Shown here one piece after another: positions 35,218 to 43,958 of a stretch of 64,000 nucleotides of DNA. Every line of letters begins with the position of its first letter. The stretch's first letter is position 1. Position numbers and translations under genes: made by a program. The notes beneath the pieces are model-generated. The model was not told the DNA's origin, searched no databases, and saw only the letters and a program-made list of their open reading frames with translations. Location: contig NC_023138.1 in assembly GCF_000511385.1 (NCBI RefSeq), positions 124,001 through 188,000 of the forward strand, given 5' to 3'. The DNA is from Phaeobacter gallaeciensis DSM 26640. Lineage in GTDB: Bacteria; Pseudomonadota; Alphaproteobacteria; Rhodobacterales; Rhodobacteraceae.

Positions 35218-36705
35218 ATGATAAAACGAAAAACGGTTGCCGTAATCGGTGGGGGTGTCAGCGGTTTGGCCGCAGCCAAAGCTTTTGATGAGCGCGGGCA
35301 TCGAGTGATCGGGTTCGAACGCAGCCATGACTTTGGGGGGGTCTGGGAATTGTCACGCTCCTACCCGGACGTGCAGACACAATCGCCAAAAGATCTCTAT
35401 TGCTACACCGACCATCCGATGCCCGCGGAGTATCCGGAATGGCCCAAGGGACCGCAGGTCCATGCCTATCTGCACTCCTATGCAGAGAAACACCGGCTGG
35501 CGCGGCTGTTCCGGCTCAACACTTCGATCACAGCGATGGACCGGCGGCAGGATGGCCAACCGGGATGGACCCTCACACTTGAGGCCGCTGGCCAGATCTG
35601 GCAGCAGGATTTCGATTTTGTGGCGATCTGCACCGGTCAGTTTTCGGAAAAGAACATCATCCGCCATCCAGGTCAGGAGGAGTTTGTCGCGCGGGGTGGG
35701 CAGGTGATGCACTCGTCGGATTACACAGATCCCAGCCTGATGGCGGGGAAGGACGTGGTGGTCCTCGGCGGGTCCAAGTCTGCCACCGATATTGCTGTCA
35801 ATGCAGCCAAGAACGGCGCAAAATCTGTACGGCTGGTCTACCGGGAGAACGTCTGGCGCGTGCCCTATTTCGTCGGCGGCATCAACTTCAAGAAGCTGCT
35901 CTATATGCGGGCGCAGGAACAGCAGTTCAATCAATGGGGCAAAAATCCCTTGCAGCGTGTCATCGCGGCAGCGCTGAAGCCTCTTGTCTGGGCCAATTTT
36001 CGCGGGTTGGAAACCCTGCTGAAACTGCAACTGGGACTTAAGAAGCACAATATGGTGCCCACCACTCCCATTGAGAAAGAAGTGTCCTGCTCCGTGCCGA
36101 TTGTGACGCCGGGTCTCTTTGAGGGGCTGAATGACGGCAGTATCACATCCGTCATCGGCACCTTTGAGAGCTATCAGGAGGACGGTCTGCGGCTGAGCAC
36201 TGGCGAAGTGGTTCCCTGCGATATCGCCATTCTGGCGGTTGGCTGGAAGCTTGGCGTACCCTATCTGGCGCAAGAGTACCGAGACAAGCTGATAGAGGAC
36301 GACGGGCAGTATCGCGTCTACCGACTGTCGGTGAACCCGGATCTGCCGGAAATGGGGTTTGTCGGGTTCAATTCCAGCTTCTGCACAGTTCTGTCGGCCG
36401 AGATGATCGCCAACTGGCTGGTGCGCTATGCCGACGGGCAATTGGCCCATCAGCCGAGTCGCGCTGAGATGGATGACAGTATTGAGATGATGTTGAACTG
36501 GCGCCGCCGCGAGCGGCCAGCGGCACGAGTTTACGGCGGGCTGTGTTCAGCGCCCTTTCATTTCAAACACTTCGACGAACTGCTGTCGGATATGGGCGCG
36601 CGGGTGCACAAGCGCAAAAACCCGCTGGTGGAGCAATTTTCACCGCCAGACGCGACAGCCTACGGACAGTTTCTCGCCACGACTCCGCAATACCGGGTCG
36701 GCTGA
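35218..36705 (+). CDS. Flavin-containing monooxygenase
   Basis: 495 residues; ATG 35218 is preceded by GGGAGGGGAGAA. The FAD-binding motif GGGVSGLAAAKAF is at the N-terminus. The middle region GGQVMHSSDYTDPSL stands at the FMO fingerprint, and a second dinucleotide (NADPH) motif is in VVVLGGSKSATDIAVNAAKN. The length is slightly over that of trimethylamine monooxygenase (Tmm) of marine bacteria, and it is not an obvious Tmm. N- or S-oxygenation, or Baeyer-Villiger chemistry, are all possible. It is grouped with a cupin and a divergent AraC regulator. Confidence 0.85.
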   Translation: MIKRKTVAVIGGGVSGLAAAKAFDERGHRVIGFERSHDFGGVWELSRSYPDVQTQSPKDLYCYTDHPMPAEYPEWPKGPQVHAYLHSYAEKHRLARLFRLNTSITAMDRRQDGQPGWTLTLEAAGQIWQQDFDFVAICTGQFSEKNIIRHPGQEEFVARGGQVMHSSDYTDPSLMAGKDVVVLGGSKSATDIAVNAAKNGAKSVRLVYRENVWRVPYFVGGINFKKLLYMRAQEQQFNQWGKNPLQRVIAAALKPLVWANFRGLETLLKLQLGLKKHNMVPTTPIEKEVSCSVPIVTPGLFEGLNDGSITSVIGTFESYQEDGLRLSTGEVVPCDIAILAVGWKLGVPYLAQEYRDKLIEDDGQYRVYRLSVNPDLPEMGFVGFNSSFCTVLSAEMIANWLVRYADGQLAHQPSRAEMDDSIEMMLNWRRRERPAARVYGGLCSAPFHFKHFDELLSDMGARVHKRKNPLVEQFSPPDATAYGQFLATTPQYRVG

Positions 36706-36750
36706 TCACTGCGGTCGTGACGCGGTTAGAAATAGGGACCAACCTGAGTC

Positions 36751-37452
36751 CTACTCCTGCGCGCCAGTCAACCGCGCGCGGGTATCTTCGCCAGTGTCTC
36801 CCTCTGCCATGCGGGTGAAGGCGGCGCGCCAACCTGCGGCGAGATCCTCCATACGTGCCAGCACTGCGGCATCTTCCGGTGAAACCTTACGGGTGAGCCG
36901 TGCGCGCGTGACACGCTGTACCGTCCAGCCTGACTGTCGCCGTTCCATCAGCGTGATGGTATCCCCTGTCTGCGCGGTTCCGGGCTCAAGCACCCGGTAG
37001 TACCATCCGGTGCGTCCTGTTTTTTGAAACAGGTAGGGCATCCGTGTGTTGCCGGTATAGTGTCCCAGTTTCCAGCAGGGTTGCCGCCCTTGGCTGATCT
37101 GAACGACGGCGGTGCCCAATCGCAGGATATCACCAATACAGAGGGTGTCCTCGGTCATCCCCAGGCTGGCGATATTCTCACCAAAAGCGGCAGGCACCGA
37201 GGTGAACGGCATCTCTGCTTCGTCCTGCCATAGGCGATAATGATCGCTTGCGTAGTGATGGATCGCCTTATCCGCGCCGCCATGGACAGTTAGATCTGCC
37301 TGGGCATCCCCGGTGAAGCCGTCGAAGTCTATCTGCTGCAGCCCATGAACGGGAGATTTGTGGATGGCCGTCGGGGCCTTGTCTGCCCAAGGGGTGGCAA
37401 TAGGACCGTGAAAAATCCCCGCTATCCGGGTTGAAAGGTCAGGTTGCATCAT
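36751..37452 (-). CDS. MOSC-domain protein (YiiM-like)
   Basis: 233 residues from ATG 37452 (a second ATG follows directly). The MOSC core is clear: DGFTGDAQADLTVHGGADKA, FGENIASLGMTEDTLCIGDI and the conserved Cys in QGRQPCWKLGHY. MOSC proteins bind molybdenum cofactor; YiiM-type members reduce N-hydroxylated compounds with a flavin/Fe-S partner. It overlaps the end of the MarR gene by 14 bases and is probably co-transcribed with it. Confidence 0.87.
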   Translation of the reverse strand: MMQPDLSTRIAGIFHGPIATPWADKAPTAIHKSPVHGLQQIDFDGFTGDAQADLTVHGGADKAIHHYASDHYRLWQDEAEMPFTSVPAAFGENIASLGMTEDTLCIGDILRLGTAVVQISQGRQPCWKLGHYTGNTRMPYLFQKTGRTGWYYRVLEPGTAQTGDTITLMERRQSGWTVQRVTRARLTRKVSPEDAAVLARMEDLAAGWRAAFTRMAEGDTGEDTRARLTGAQE

Positions 37453-37996
37453 CTGAAAGCGCCTTATGTTCCACACAAATTAGATCTCTGTCACCGGGCT
37501 GAAGTGGTAGATTCAGCAGGGTACAGTAGCCATGGGCAGGGCCGGTATCGTGAAACTGGCAGGTTTTGCATAAGCCAAAAGCCCGCCCGCCACGGGCGTC
37601 TAATGCGGTCCGCAAGGTTGCCGCCAATGCGCTTTCCAACGCCTCTGCCACCTGATCCTCCAGCTCTGACAAAGCCGCGCCGATGACAGAAGGCGCTTCT
37701 GCAAGTGCCAGCCCTTCTGCGGTCAATCCATAGGAAATCGAGCGCTGATCACCGGTTTTGGGTTGCTCCTGAACAAATCCTTTGCGTGCGAGCGCCTTTA
37801 ACGTCTGGGACATGGTGCCGCGTGTTGTCCCAAGGAACTCAGCCACGTGAGAGGGCGCTCTTGAGTATCGGTTGGCGCGTCCGAGGTAATCCAATGCAGC
37901 GTATTGGGCGGGGTTGAGGCTGCCCGACCATCCGCCAGCGGCGTCGATGCGGGCCAGACGATTGATCAGCGAACGAATACGGGATTGTGATGTCAT
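37439..37996 (-). CDS. MarR-family regulator with Cys-rich C-terminal tail
   Basis: 185 residues. The winged HTH spans about residues 25-110 (SRAPSHVAEFLGTTRGTMSQ; GFVQEQPKTGDQRSISYGLT). After the dimer helix comes a tail unlike classic MarR, with FGLCKTCQFH, HGYCTLLNLPL and LICVEHKA: four Cys and several His in a C-x2-C-x2-H, C, C-x2-H spacing that could bind a metal, Fe-S cluster or respond to oxidants. It is divergent from an exported protein gene, and two inverted repeats lie in the gap. Confidence 0.88.
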   Translation of the reverse strand: MTSQSRIRSLINRLARIDAAGGWSGSLNPAQYAALDYLGRANRYSRAPSHVAEFLGTTRGTMSQTLKALARKGFVQEQPKTGDQRSISYGLTAEGLALAEAPSVIGAALSELEDQVAEALESALAATLRTALDARGGRAFGLCKTCQFHDTGPAHGYCTLLNLPLQPGDRDLICVEHKALSDDAT

Positions 37997-38001
37997 GGAC
38001 T

Positions 38002-38024
38002 ATTGGTATCGACTCGAAATCAAT
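38002..38024. promoter_or_regulatory. Candidate MarR operator 1
   Basis: An imperfect 23-bp inverted repeat: ATTG and CAAT outer arms with TCGA-C-TCGA in the centre. It begins 6 bp upstream of the MarR start codon. Its core CGACTCG is shared with the second repeat at 38044-38056. Confidence 0.5.
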
Positions 38025-38043
38025 AGCGCAATATGGTTTATTA

Positions 38044-38056
38044 TAGCGACTCGCTA
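38044..38056. promoter_or_regulatory. Candidate MarR operator 2
   Basis: TAGCGACTCGCTA is a perfect 6+1+6 palindrome, 20 bp before the start of the exported-protein gene. It shares the CGACTCG core with the repeat at 38002-38024, which suggests that one regulator, probably the adjacent MarR protein, controls both directions. Confidence 0.5.
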
Positions 38057-38076
38057 CCACTATACTGGAGACGACT

Positions 38077-38826
38077 ATGACACGATTATTTACACCTGCG
38101 GCCATCCTCGTACTTGGAGCGGGCAGCGCTCTTGCCGATGGCAATCATGCCGTGCACCAAAAGGGGGCTATACTGTCTGAAACAGACACCCAGAAAGTGG
38201 CGTCCTTTGACATTCTGGCGGCTCATGCGCACCGGGCCGGTAACACCGTCACCTTTCACATGACGACAAATGGTGATGCCGGGGCCGACACGCCGGAGCC
38301 CGTAGGTACGGTTGGCGGAGCAGGAGTGTTCTCATACGTCTGGCCTACTTCACTGGACCCTGAGGCGGTCGGGTTTGAACCGGGCACCGGAATCCTTGCA
38401 CTGGCAGCCACCAGCCATCCTGATTTTGATGACACGCCCCTGGTGGATGAGAACAATGATGGGGATACAGGCAATGATGGCCTGCTGTGGCATAGCCATT
38501 GGGTGGTCCTGACCCCGACCGAGGCCTGCGGCCCCGGCGCATTGGCGGTGCGTGACATCCCCGCAGATGCCACGCCGCAGCTGCCAGCAACATGGCCGGG
38601 CCTGCCTATTTACCTGGACAGCCCAGGCTTCACGCCACTGTTCGACGGGCCGGAAATTGCCGTAACGGTTGGCTTTCGCAGCGATGTGGACCTAAGTGGC
38701 GTGGCCTATGATGGCGTAACATCCGCCCTACGGGTCAATGCCAACGTGCATGCACCATTGCTTTGTGTTGTGGACGTTTTTGACGTTGCATCCGGTGACC
38801 TGAGCCTACCGGCAAAGATCGAATAG
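38077..38826 (+). CDS. Exported protein of unknown function
   Basis: 249 residues with a signal peptide (TRLFTPAAILVLGAGSALA). The mature protein is acidic, rich in beta-strand-like segments, with an Asp/Asn run DENNDGDTGNDG that resembles a calcium-binding loop followed at once by LLWHSHWVVL. Two Cys (EACGPG and LLCVVD) could pair. No family was recognised. Its short divergent promoter with two candidate MarR operators suggests stress- or ligand-controlled expression. Periplasmic or secreted location is expected. Confidence 0.75.
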   Translation: MTRLFTPAAILVLGAGSALADGNHAVHQKGAILSETDTQKVASFDILAAHAHRAGNTVTFHMTTNGDAGADTPEPVGTVGGAGVFSYVWPTSLDPEAVGFEPGTGILALAATSHPDFDDTPLVDENNDGDTGNDGLLWHSHWVVLTPTEACGPGALAVRDIPADATPQLPATWPGLPIYLDSPGFTPLFDGPEIAVTVGFRSDVDLSGVAYDGVTSALRVNANVHAPLLCVVDVFDVASGDLSLPAKIE

Positions 38827-38836
38827 CGGATCGGTG

Positions 38837-38856
38837 GCGCGGCAGGGGTGCCGCGC
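38837..38856. terminator. GC-rich hairpin between convergent genes
   Basis: GCGCGGCA and TGCCGCGC pair perfectly around GGGG, 10 nt after the exported-protein stop. There is no T-run. A second weaker hairpin (AGCGG/CCGCT, near 38864-38877) follows. It could stop transcripts from either side, but the terminator call is weak. Confidence 0.4.
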
Positions 38857-38884
38857 TGCTCCGCAGCGGTGACCGCTATAGGTA

Positions 38885-39841
38885 TCAGAGATTTAGCACC
38901 AGTTTATCTCCCTTGGCCCGGGAGACACAGGTGCAGAGATAGCTGTTTGTCGCCTGTTCCTCTGGTGTCAGGATGCCATCGCGATGATCCACTTCCCCGT
39001 CGAGCACATCAACGAGACAGGCCCCGCACAGACCCTCAGAACAGCCGAAATCCACCGCGATGCCGTTGGCCTTTAGGACGTCCAGAATGCTCTCTTCAGC
39101 GGACACCCGCAGCATTGCGCCGGTTGACTGGATTTCGATGTCAAAGCTTTCATTGTTACCCGTATCCGTATCGGCAAGGACAGCAAAACGTTCGAAATGG
39201 ATGGTGCCACCGCGCATGACACTGCCTGCCTCCAGCACCGCGTTCAGCATCGGCTCCGGCCCACAGGTGTAGACATCACTCCCCATCGGCATTGATCGCA
39301 GAACCTCGGCCAGATCCAGCTGGCCGTCGGTATCGTCACAATGCAGATGATAACGGTCCCCCAGATCCAGCGCGCGAAACTGCTGATCCATCGCGGCCAG
39401 ATCCTGTGAGCGGACCAGATAGTAAACCTGAAAATCCCGCCGCGCATTCGCCAACTCACGTGCCATGGCCACTAGAGGTGTGGCACCGATTCCACCCGCG
39501 ATCAAAGTGACATAATCCGTATTGGCATGCGTGTTGGGCTGTAATCTGAAATTGTTACGGGGAGTGCCGAGCGCAATTTCATCCCCACATTGCAATGCGT
39601 GCATGGCACGCGATCCGCCACGGCCGTTGGCTTCCTGTTTGACGGCAATATTCAGCTGACGGCCATCCTGGCTCCAGTTCCAGATCGAATACTGCCGCAC
39701 AAGGTCCGAACCTAGGTGCACATCAACATGCGCACCGGATTCCAGACCGGAAAACCGCCCCTCAATGAGTTCAAAGGAAAAATCGGCGGTATCAGGGCTT
39801 AGTGCAGTTTTGCCAACAAGACGGGCGATCCGGGTGTCCAT
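38885..39841 (-). CDS. FAD/NAD(P)H oxidoreductase with C-terminal 2Fe-2S ferredoxin (Rieske partner)
   Basis: 318 residues; ATG 39841 has GGAGGAC upstream. Order: FAD domain (RQYSIWNWSQ), NAD domain (TLIAGGIGATPLVAMARELA, then YTCGPEPML), and plant-type ferredoxin with CSEGLCGAC and a distal C in YLCTC. This is the PDR/VanB architecture of GbcB/CntB-type reductases that feed Rieske oxygenases. It lies on the opposite strand from the oxygenase alpha gene with a LysR gene between them, and is the obvious electron donor for it. Confidence 0.92.
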   Translation of the reverse strand: MDTRIARLVGKTALSPDTADFSFELIEGRFSGLESGAHVDVHLGSDLVRQYSIWNWSQDGRQLNIAVKQEANGRGGSRAMHALQCGDEIALGTPRNNFRLQPNTHANTDYVTLIAGGIGATPLVAMARELANARRDFQVYYLVRSQDLAAMDQQFRALDLGDRYHLHCDDTDGQLDLAEVLRSMPMGSDVYTCGPEPMLNAVLEAGSVMRGGTIHFERFAVLADTDTGNNESFDIEIQSTGAMLRVSAEESILDVLKANGIAVDFGCSEGLCGACLVDVLDGEVDHRDGILTPEEQATNSYLCTCVSRAKGDKLVLNL

Positions 39842-39972
39842 CTGCTGTCTGTCCTCCAAGGGGTGAATTGATGTCTCTCAGAACCGCATTTGAGTTTGCC
39901 ATTCAATTCGAAAAATACTCATACTCAGGTGAACTGATATAATGCCTAGCCACGCCTAATAGCAGAGCCACC

Positions 39973-40878
39973 ATGTCCAGACGCCACTATGACCTACCAC
40001 CCCTCACCACACTGGCGGCCTTCGAAACCGCCGCGCGCCACCTAAGTTTCAAAAATGCTGCGCAGGAATTATCTGTTACACCGGGCGCAGTCAGCCATCA
40101 GATCAAGGCGCTGGAGGGAGAGCTTGGTGTTGCTCTGTTTCAGCGAAAACACCGTGGCGTTGAACTCACCCGTGAGGGGCAGGGGCTGTATGAGAGCTTG
40201 GCCACATCGTTCCGGCAAATCTCGCGCCAGCTGTCAAAAACCCGACAAATGGGCGAGGAGGACGCGGTAACAGTCGGATCGACCACGGCAGTGGCAGCGC
40301 TTTGGCTGTCTCCAGTGATTATCCAGTTTTGGCGGGAATACCCGGATCTGAACATTCATCAGATCACGCAGGACCGCCCGTTTCATGACACGCGGGAGTT
40401 TGATTTTTTTATCCGCTATGGACGAGACAGTGATGCCACACTGGCGCATACCGCAATCTACCGTGATCAACTGGTGCCCGTTGCGCGGCCCGATCTCGCG
40501 GCGGGGCTTAACGGTGCTTCCCTGCAGGAACTCGCAGAGCAACGGCTGATCCACCTGCAAAGCGCGAGCCAGAGTTGGACAACTTGGGCCGACTGGTTCC
40601 ACGAATTGGGCCACAAGGGCGACATCGCTGCTGGCACCCGGGTGACCAGCTATTCGGTTGCGCTGCAAATCGCACGAAAGGGGGCAGGCGTTGCGCTTGG
40701 GTGGCGGCGACTGATCCAGCCGATGCTGGACAGCGGCAAGCTGGCGATTGTTGGCCATCATAGTGTTCCGGCACCACGGGAATTCTATCTGGTCGGGTTG
40801 CCGGAGGATGAACTGTCACCCAATGCGCTCAAGCTGAAACAATGGATCCTGTCGCAAGCGCGCGATACATCAGTTTAG
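39973..40878 (+). CDS. LysR-family regulator (GcvA-like)
   Basis: 301 residues. It begins LPPLTTLAAFETAARHLSFK, with HTH SFKNAAQELSVTPGAVSHQI and LFQRKHRGVELTREG, the pattern of GcvA/AmpR-like LysR proteins. The effector domain includes LNIHQITQDRPFHDTREFDF. It is divergent from the reductase gene and directly upstream of the Rieske oxygenase operon, so it probably controls both halves of the oxygenase system. The inducer is likely the amine substrate, by inference. Confidence 0.9.
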   Translation: MSRRHYDLPPLTTLAAFETAARHLSFKNAAQELSVTPGAVSHQIKALEGELGVALFQRKHRGVELTREGQGLYESLATSFRQISRQLSKTRQMGEEDAVTVGSTTAVAALWLSPVIIQFWREYPDLNIHQITQDRPFHDTREFDFFIRYGRDSDATLAHTAIYRDQLVPVARPDLAAGLNGASLQELAEQRLIHLQSASQSWTTWADWFHELGHKGDIAAGTRVTSYSVALQIARKGAGVALGWRRLIQPMLDSGKLAIVGHHSVPAPREFYLVGLPEDELSPNALKLKQWILSQARDTSV

Positions 40879-40906
40879 TCTCGTTCATCCATGAATGAAG
40901 TTTTCT

Positions 40907-40941
40907 CCTATTGAGCGCAGCCGGTCTGCGCCTCCAATAGG
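40907..40941 (+). promoter_or_regulatory. Two-tier hairpin/inverted repeat in the Rieske operon leader
   Basis: Outer arms CCTATTG (40907-40913) and CAATAGG (40935-40941) and inner arms GCGCAG (40915-40920) and CTGCGC (40926-40931) are all perfect complements. It ends 27 nt before the oxygenase start. With no T-run it is either a large operator or a structured leader; it may also end the LysR transcript. Confidence 0.55.
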
Positions 40942-40968
40942 GCAGCCACCTTCGCCATGGAGAGTTCG

Positions 40969-42123
40969 ATGAACACACATAGCCCCCTGTCGTCTGTGCT
41001 GACCTCGGTTAACACCGCCAATGGTCTGCCAAATGAACATTACGTCGATCCACGCGTTTTTGACGAAGAAAAGAAATCGGTTCTGTTCGCGAATTGGTCG
41101 GGTATCGGCTTTGCCAAGGACATACCGGAGGCAGGGGACGCCAAGCCGATTGATTTCCTTGGCATGCCACTGTTGCTGGTGCGGGACCGTACTGGTGAAA
41201 TTGGCGTGTTTCAGAACACCTGCCGTCACCGGGGCATGATCCTTGTCGACAAACCGCAAAAGATCCGTGGTGCCATCCGCTGCCCTTATCACAGCTGGTG
41301 CTACGGGCTGAACGGCGCCTTGCGGACAACACCACATGTTGGCGGACCGGGGCAAAACACCCATGAAGACGTCGATATGGATAAACTGGGTCTGATCCGT
41401 ATCCGCTCACATATCTGGCGGGATGTGATTTTTGTAAACGTCGATGGGCAGGCGCCTGACTTCACTGAGGTTCATGCCGGATTGCTGGAACGCTGGCAGG
41501 AATTTGAGACGCCGATCCATCACGGCGGCGAAGGGTCCTCGCTGAAACTGGAGGTCGCGACCAACTGGAAGCTGGCGGTCGAAAACTACTGCGAGAGTTA
41601 TCACCTGCCTTGGGTGCACCCCGGTCTCAACAGCTACTCCCGACTGGAGGATCACTACAATATTGAGGAGCGCGGGCAATATTCGGGTCAGGGCACCTTG
41701 GTCTATCGCCAGCTGACCGATGAGGGGGGCGCCAAACTGCCCGATTTTGCAGGATTGAGTGACCAATGGGATGAAGGTGCTGAATATATCGCAGTTTATC
41801 CCAATGTCCTGCTGGGTGTGCAGCGTGATCATAGTTTTGCGATTGTTCTGGAGCCAAAGGACTGCGGCCATACGGTCGAACATATTGAGCTCTACTATGC
41901 CCAAAGCGAGCGGGACACGCCGGAGCTTGACGGGCTGCGCGCCTCCAACGCGCAACTGTGGAAGACTGTTTTTGAGGAAGATGTCTTTGTTGTCGAAGGC
42001 ATGCAGAAAGGTCGCCACGGGATATTGTTCGATGGTGGGCGTTTCTCTCCGGCGATGGACGGGCCGACGCACAACTTTCACCATTGGGTCGCAACGCAAG
42101 TACAAAGAGGGCGCGCGGTATGA
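40969..42123 (+). CDS. Rieske non-heme iron oxygenase alpha subunit (quaternary-amine oxygenase-like)
   Basis: 384 residues; ATG 40969 has GGAGAG 8 nt before it. The Rieske [2Fe-2S] motif is NTCRHRGMILVD with CPYHSWCYGL. The mononuclear iron motif is NYCESYHLPWVHPG, with a later Asp ligand expected near FEEDVFVVEGMQ. Length and layout fit GbcA, stachydrine and carnitine oxygenases as well as ring hydroxylases. The neighbours (reductase, aldehyde dehydrogenase, dimethylglycine-dehydrogenase-like gene, BCCT carrier) favour an N-methylated amine substrate. Whether it demethylates a betaine or cleaves a C-N bond as in carnitine oxygenase is open. Confidence 0.88.
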   Translation: MNTHSPLSSVLTSVNTANGLPNEHYVDPRVFDEEKKSVLFANWSGIGFAKDIPEAGDAKPIDFLGMPLLLVRDRTGEIGVFQNTCRHRGMILVDKPQKIRGAIRCPYHSWCYGLNGALRTTPHVGGPGQNTHEDVDMDKLGLIRIRSHIWRDVIFVNVDGQAPDFTEVHAGLLERWQEFETPIHHGGEGSSLKLEVATNWKLAVENYCESYHLPWVHPGLNSYSRLEDHYNIEERGQYSGQGTLVYRQLTDEGGAKLPDFAGLSDQWDEGAEYIAVYPNVLLGVQRDHSFAIVLEPKDCGHTVEHIELYYAQSERDTPELDGLRASNAQLWKTVFEEDVFVVEGMQKGRHGILFDGGRFSPAMDGPTHNFHHWVATQVQRGRAV

Positions 42124-43571
42124 GCGATTTCCTGCGCGATGGTCTGGCGCGGAACTACCTTGCCGGATCCTGGGACGAAGGGGACGGCGGCGCGCGTTTA
42201 GCGGTTGAGGATCCCGGCAAGGCACAGGATTTTGCCGATGCGGCGATGGCGGGGGAGGCCACATTAGCCCGTGCGCTGGAGGCCGCGCGGGCCTCTTTTG
42301 AACGAGGTGATCTGGCGGACCTGCAGCCCTCAGCCCGCGGTCGATTGTTGCTGCGCGTGGCGCGCGAAATTCGTGCCATCAAGGCGGAAGGCGCAGAGAT
42401 CCTCTGCCGTGAAAGCGGTAAGACATTGGATGCCGCAAGGGATGAATTCGAAGAAGCCGCCTTATATTTTGAATATTATGGTGGCGTTGCCGACAAAATT
42501 GAAGGGAAGTCGATCCCCCTAGGGCCGGACTACGTCGACTACACGATATATGAACCACATGGCGTATCAGCGCAGGTGGTGCCCTGGAATTTTCCAGTGT
42601 CTATCGCCGCTCGGTCGTTGGCGCCGTCAATGGCGGCAGGGAACGCCACAATTATCAAGTCGCCTGAGCTGGATCCAATCGCGCTGGCGCTGTTGGGTAC
42701 GGCACTGGAACGCGCCGAGGTGCCCGCCGGCGCAGTTTCAATCCTGAATGGCATCGGCGGCGATCTTGGCGCGCGTCTGGTCGCCAGCAGTGAAGTCGAT
42801 CAGATCGTCTTTACCGGATCTGTGCCTACCGGGCAGGCGATCCTGCGGGCTGCCGCTGACACGGTGACCCCGTCCCTAATGGAGCTGGGCGGCAAATCTG
42901 CGGCGGTGGTGTTTGACGATGCGGATCTGGATGGGCTGATGAATAGCCTGCAATCGGGGATTTTCTTCAATGCCGGTCAGGTCTGTTCGGCCATGGCACG
43001 GGTTCTGGTGCATCGCTCGATCTATGACGAGGTCGTGGCCCGTGCGGTTTCGTTGGCTGATGGGCTGACGGTCGGACACGGCATCGACAATCCAGAGCAC
43101 ACGCCAGTGATTTCCGCAACGCAGCTAGCACGGATCGAAGCGATGATCACAACCGCAGGGCAGGATGGCGCCCGTATTGCCGCCGGTGGAGCACGGCTGG
43201 AGCGTGAGGGTCATTTCATGGCGCCGACGATTTTGTCTAACGTCAACCCAAATACCCGCGTCGCCCAACAAGAGATCTTTGGACCGGTCACCTGTATCAC
43301 CCCGTTTGAGACTGAGGCGGAGGCAATCACCATAGCCAATGGCACGGAGTTCGGTTTGGTCGCCGGGGTATTTACCCGTGATCTGGCGCGGTCGCACCGC
43401 GTTGCGCGTAAACTTCGCGCCGGTCAGGTGTTTGTCAATGAATGGTTCGCTGGTGGAATTTCCACCCCGTTTGGCGGCATCGGCAAATCCGGTTTTGGTC
43501 GCGAGAAAGGCTTGGAAGCGCTGTATAATTATGTGCGAACCAAGAATATCGCGATTTCGCTGAAGGGCTGA
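42120..43571 (+). CDS. NAD(P)-dependent aldehyde dehydrogenase
   Basis: 483 residues; ATG 42120 overlaps the oxygenase stop (ATGA). Catalytic features are present: VPWNFPVSIAARSLAPSMAA (cofactor and Asn), Glu in MELGGKSAAVVF, Cys in NAGQVCSAMARVLV, and FGPVTCITPF near the end. Overall it is like betaine-aldehyde or gamma-aminobutyraldehyde dehydrogenases. Tight coupling to the oxygenase suggests that the oxygenase releases an aldehyde, for example a semialdehyde left after C-N cleavage, or formaldehyde from demethylation. The true substrate is not determined. Confidence 0.92.
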   Translation: MSDFLRDGLARNYLAGSWDEGDGGARLAVEDPGKAQDFADAAMAGEATLARALEAARASFERGDLADLQPSARGRLLLRVAREIRAIKAEGAEILCRESGKTLDAARDEFEEAALYFEYYGGVADKIEGKSIPLGPDYVDYTIYEPHGVSAQVVPWNFPVSIAARSLAPSMAAGNATIIKSPELDPIALALLGTALERAEVPAGAVSILNGIGGDLGARLVASSEVDQIVFTGSVPTGQAILRAAADTVTPSLMELGGKSAAVVFDDADLDGLMNSLQSGIFFNAGQVCSAMARVLVHRSIYDEVVARAVSLADGLTVGHGIDNPEHTPVISATQLARIEAMITTAGQDGARIAAGGARLEREGHFMAPTILSNVNPNTRVAQQEIFGPVTCITPFETEAEAITIANGTEFGLVAGVFTRDLARSHRVARKLRAGQVFVNEWFAGGISTPFGGIGKSGFGREKGLEALYNYVRTKNIAISLKG

Positions 43572-43574
43572 GGC

Positions 43575-43814
43575 ATGGAGCGTGATGATCTTGAACAGGC
43601 CCTGCTACAGGCCCATGCGGAGGGTGACAGCGCCGCTCTGATACGGCTCTACTCTTTGGCTGCGGACGCGGCGGAGGGCGAAGACGAGATTGATCGGGCC
43701 TGCTTCTATCTCACTCATGCCTTTGTCTTTGCGCTGGAAAGCGGCGCGCCGGAGGCCGACCCGTTGAACGCCCGCCTGGCCGCACAGGGGCGGGCGCATC
43801 GGCTTGTCTTCTGA
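43575..43814 (+). CDS. Small conserved helical protein of unknown function
   Basis: 79 residues starting 3 nt after the aldehyde dehydrogenase. It is acidic and helical (DLEQALLQAHAEGDSAALIR; ACFYLTHAFVFALESGAPEA), reminiscent of a single TPR-like helical hairpin. No signal or membrane segment. It is placed inside the amine-oxidation operon, so an accessory role there is likely, but no biochemical function is known to me. Confidence 0.7.
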   Translation: MERDDLEQALLQAHAEGDSAALIRLYSLAADAAEGEDEIDRACFYLTHAFVFALESGAPEADPLNARLAAQGRAHRLVF

Positions 43815-43958
43815 GATGTCGCAAACGGGCATTTTTCATACAATCCTGGCTGGCACCCTAAGGTGTGAGGCCATTCAACCGGACCCAACGGTCCAACCCG
43901 TCGCGGTGGCGGTGCAGGCCACTATGACCGCGACATAAGGCTCTTGAAGGGGGCAGAA

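Noticed and set aside
35353..36450. 365-codon minus-strand open frame
   Set aside because: Antisense shadow of the flavin monooxygenase gene.
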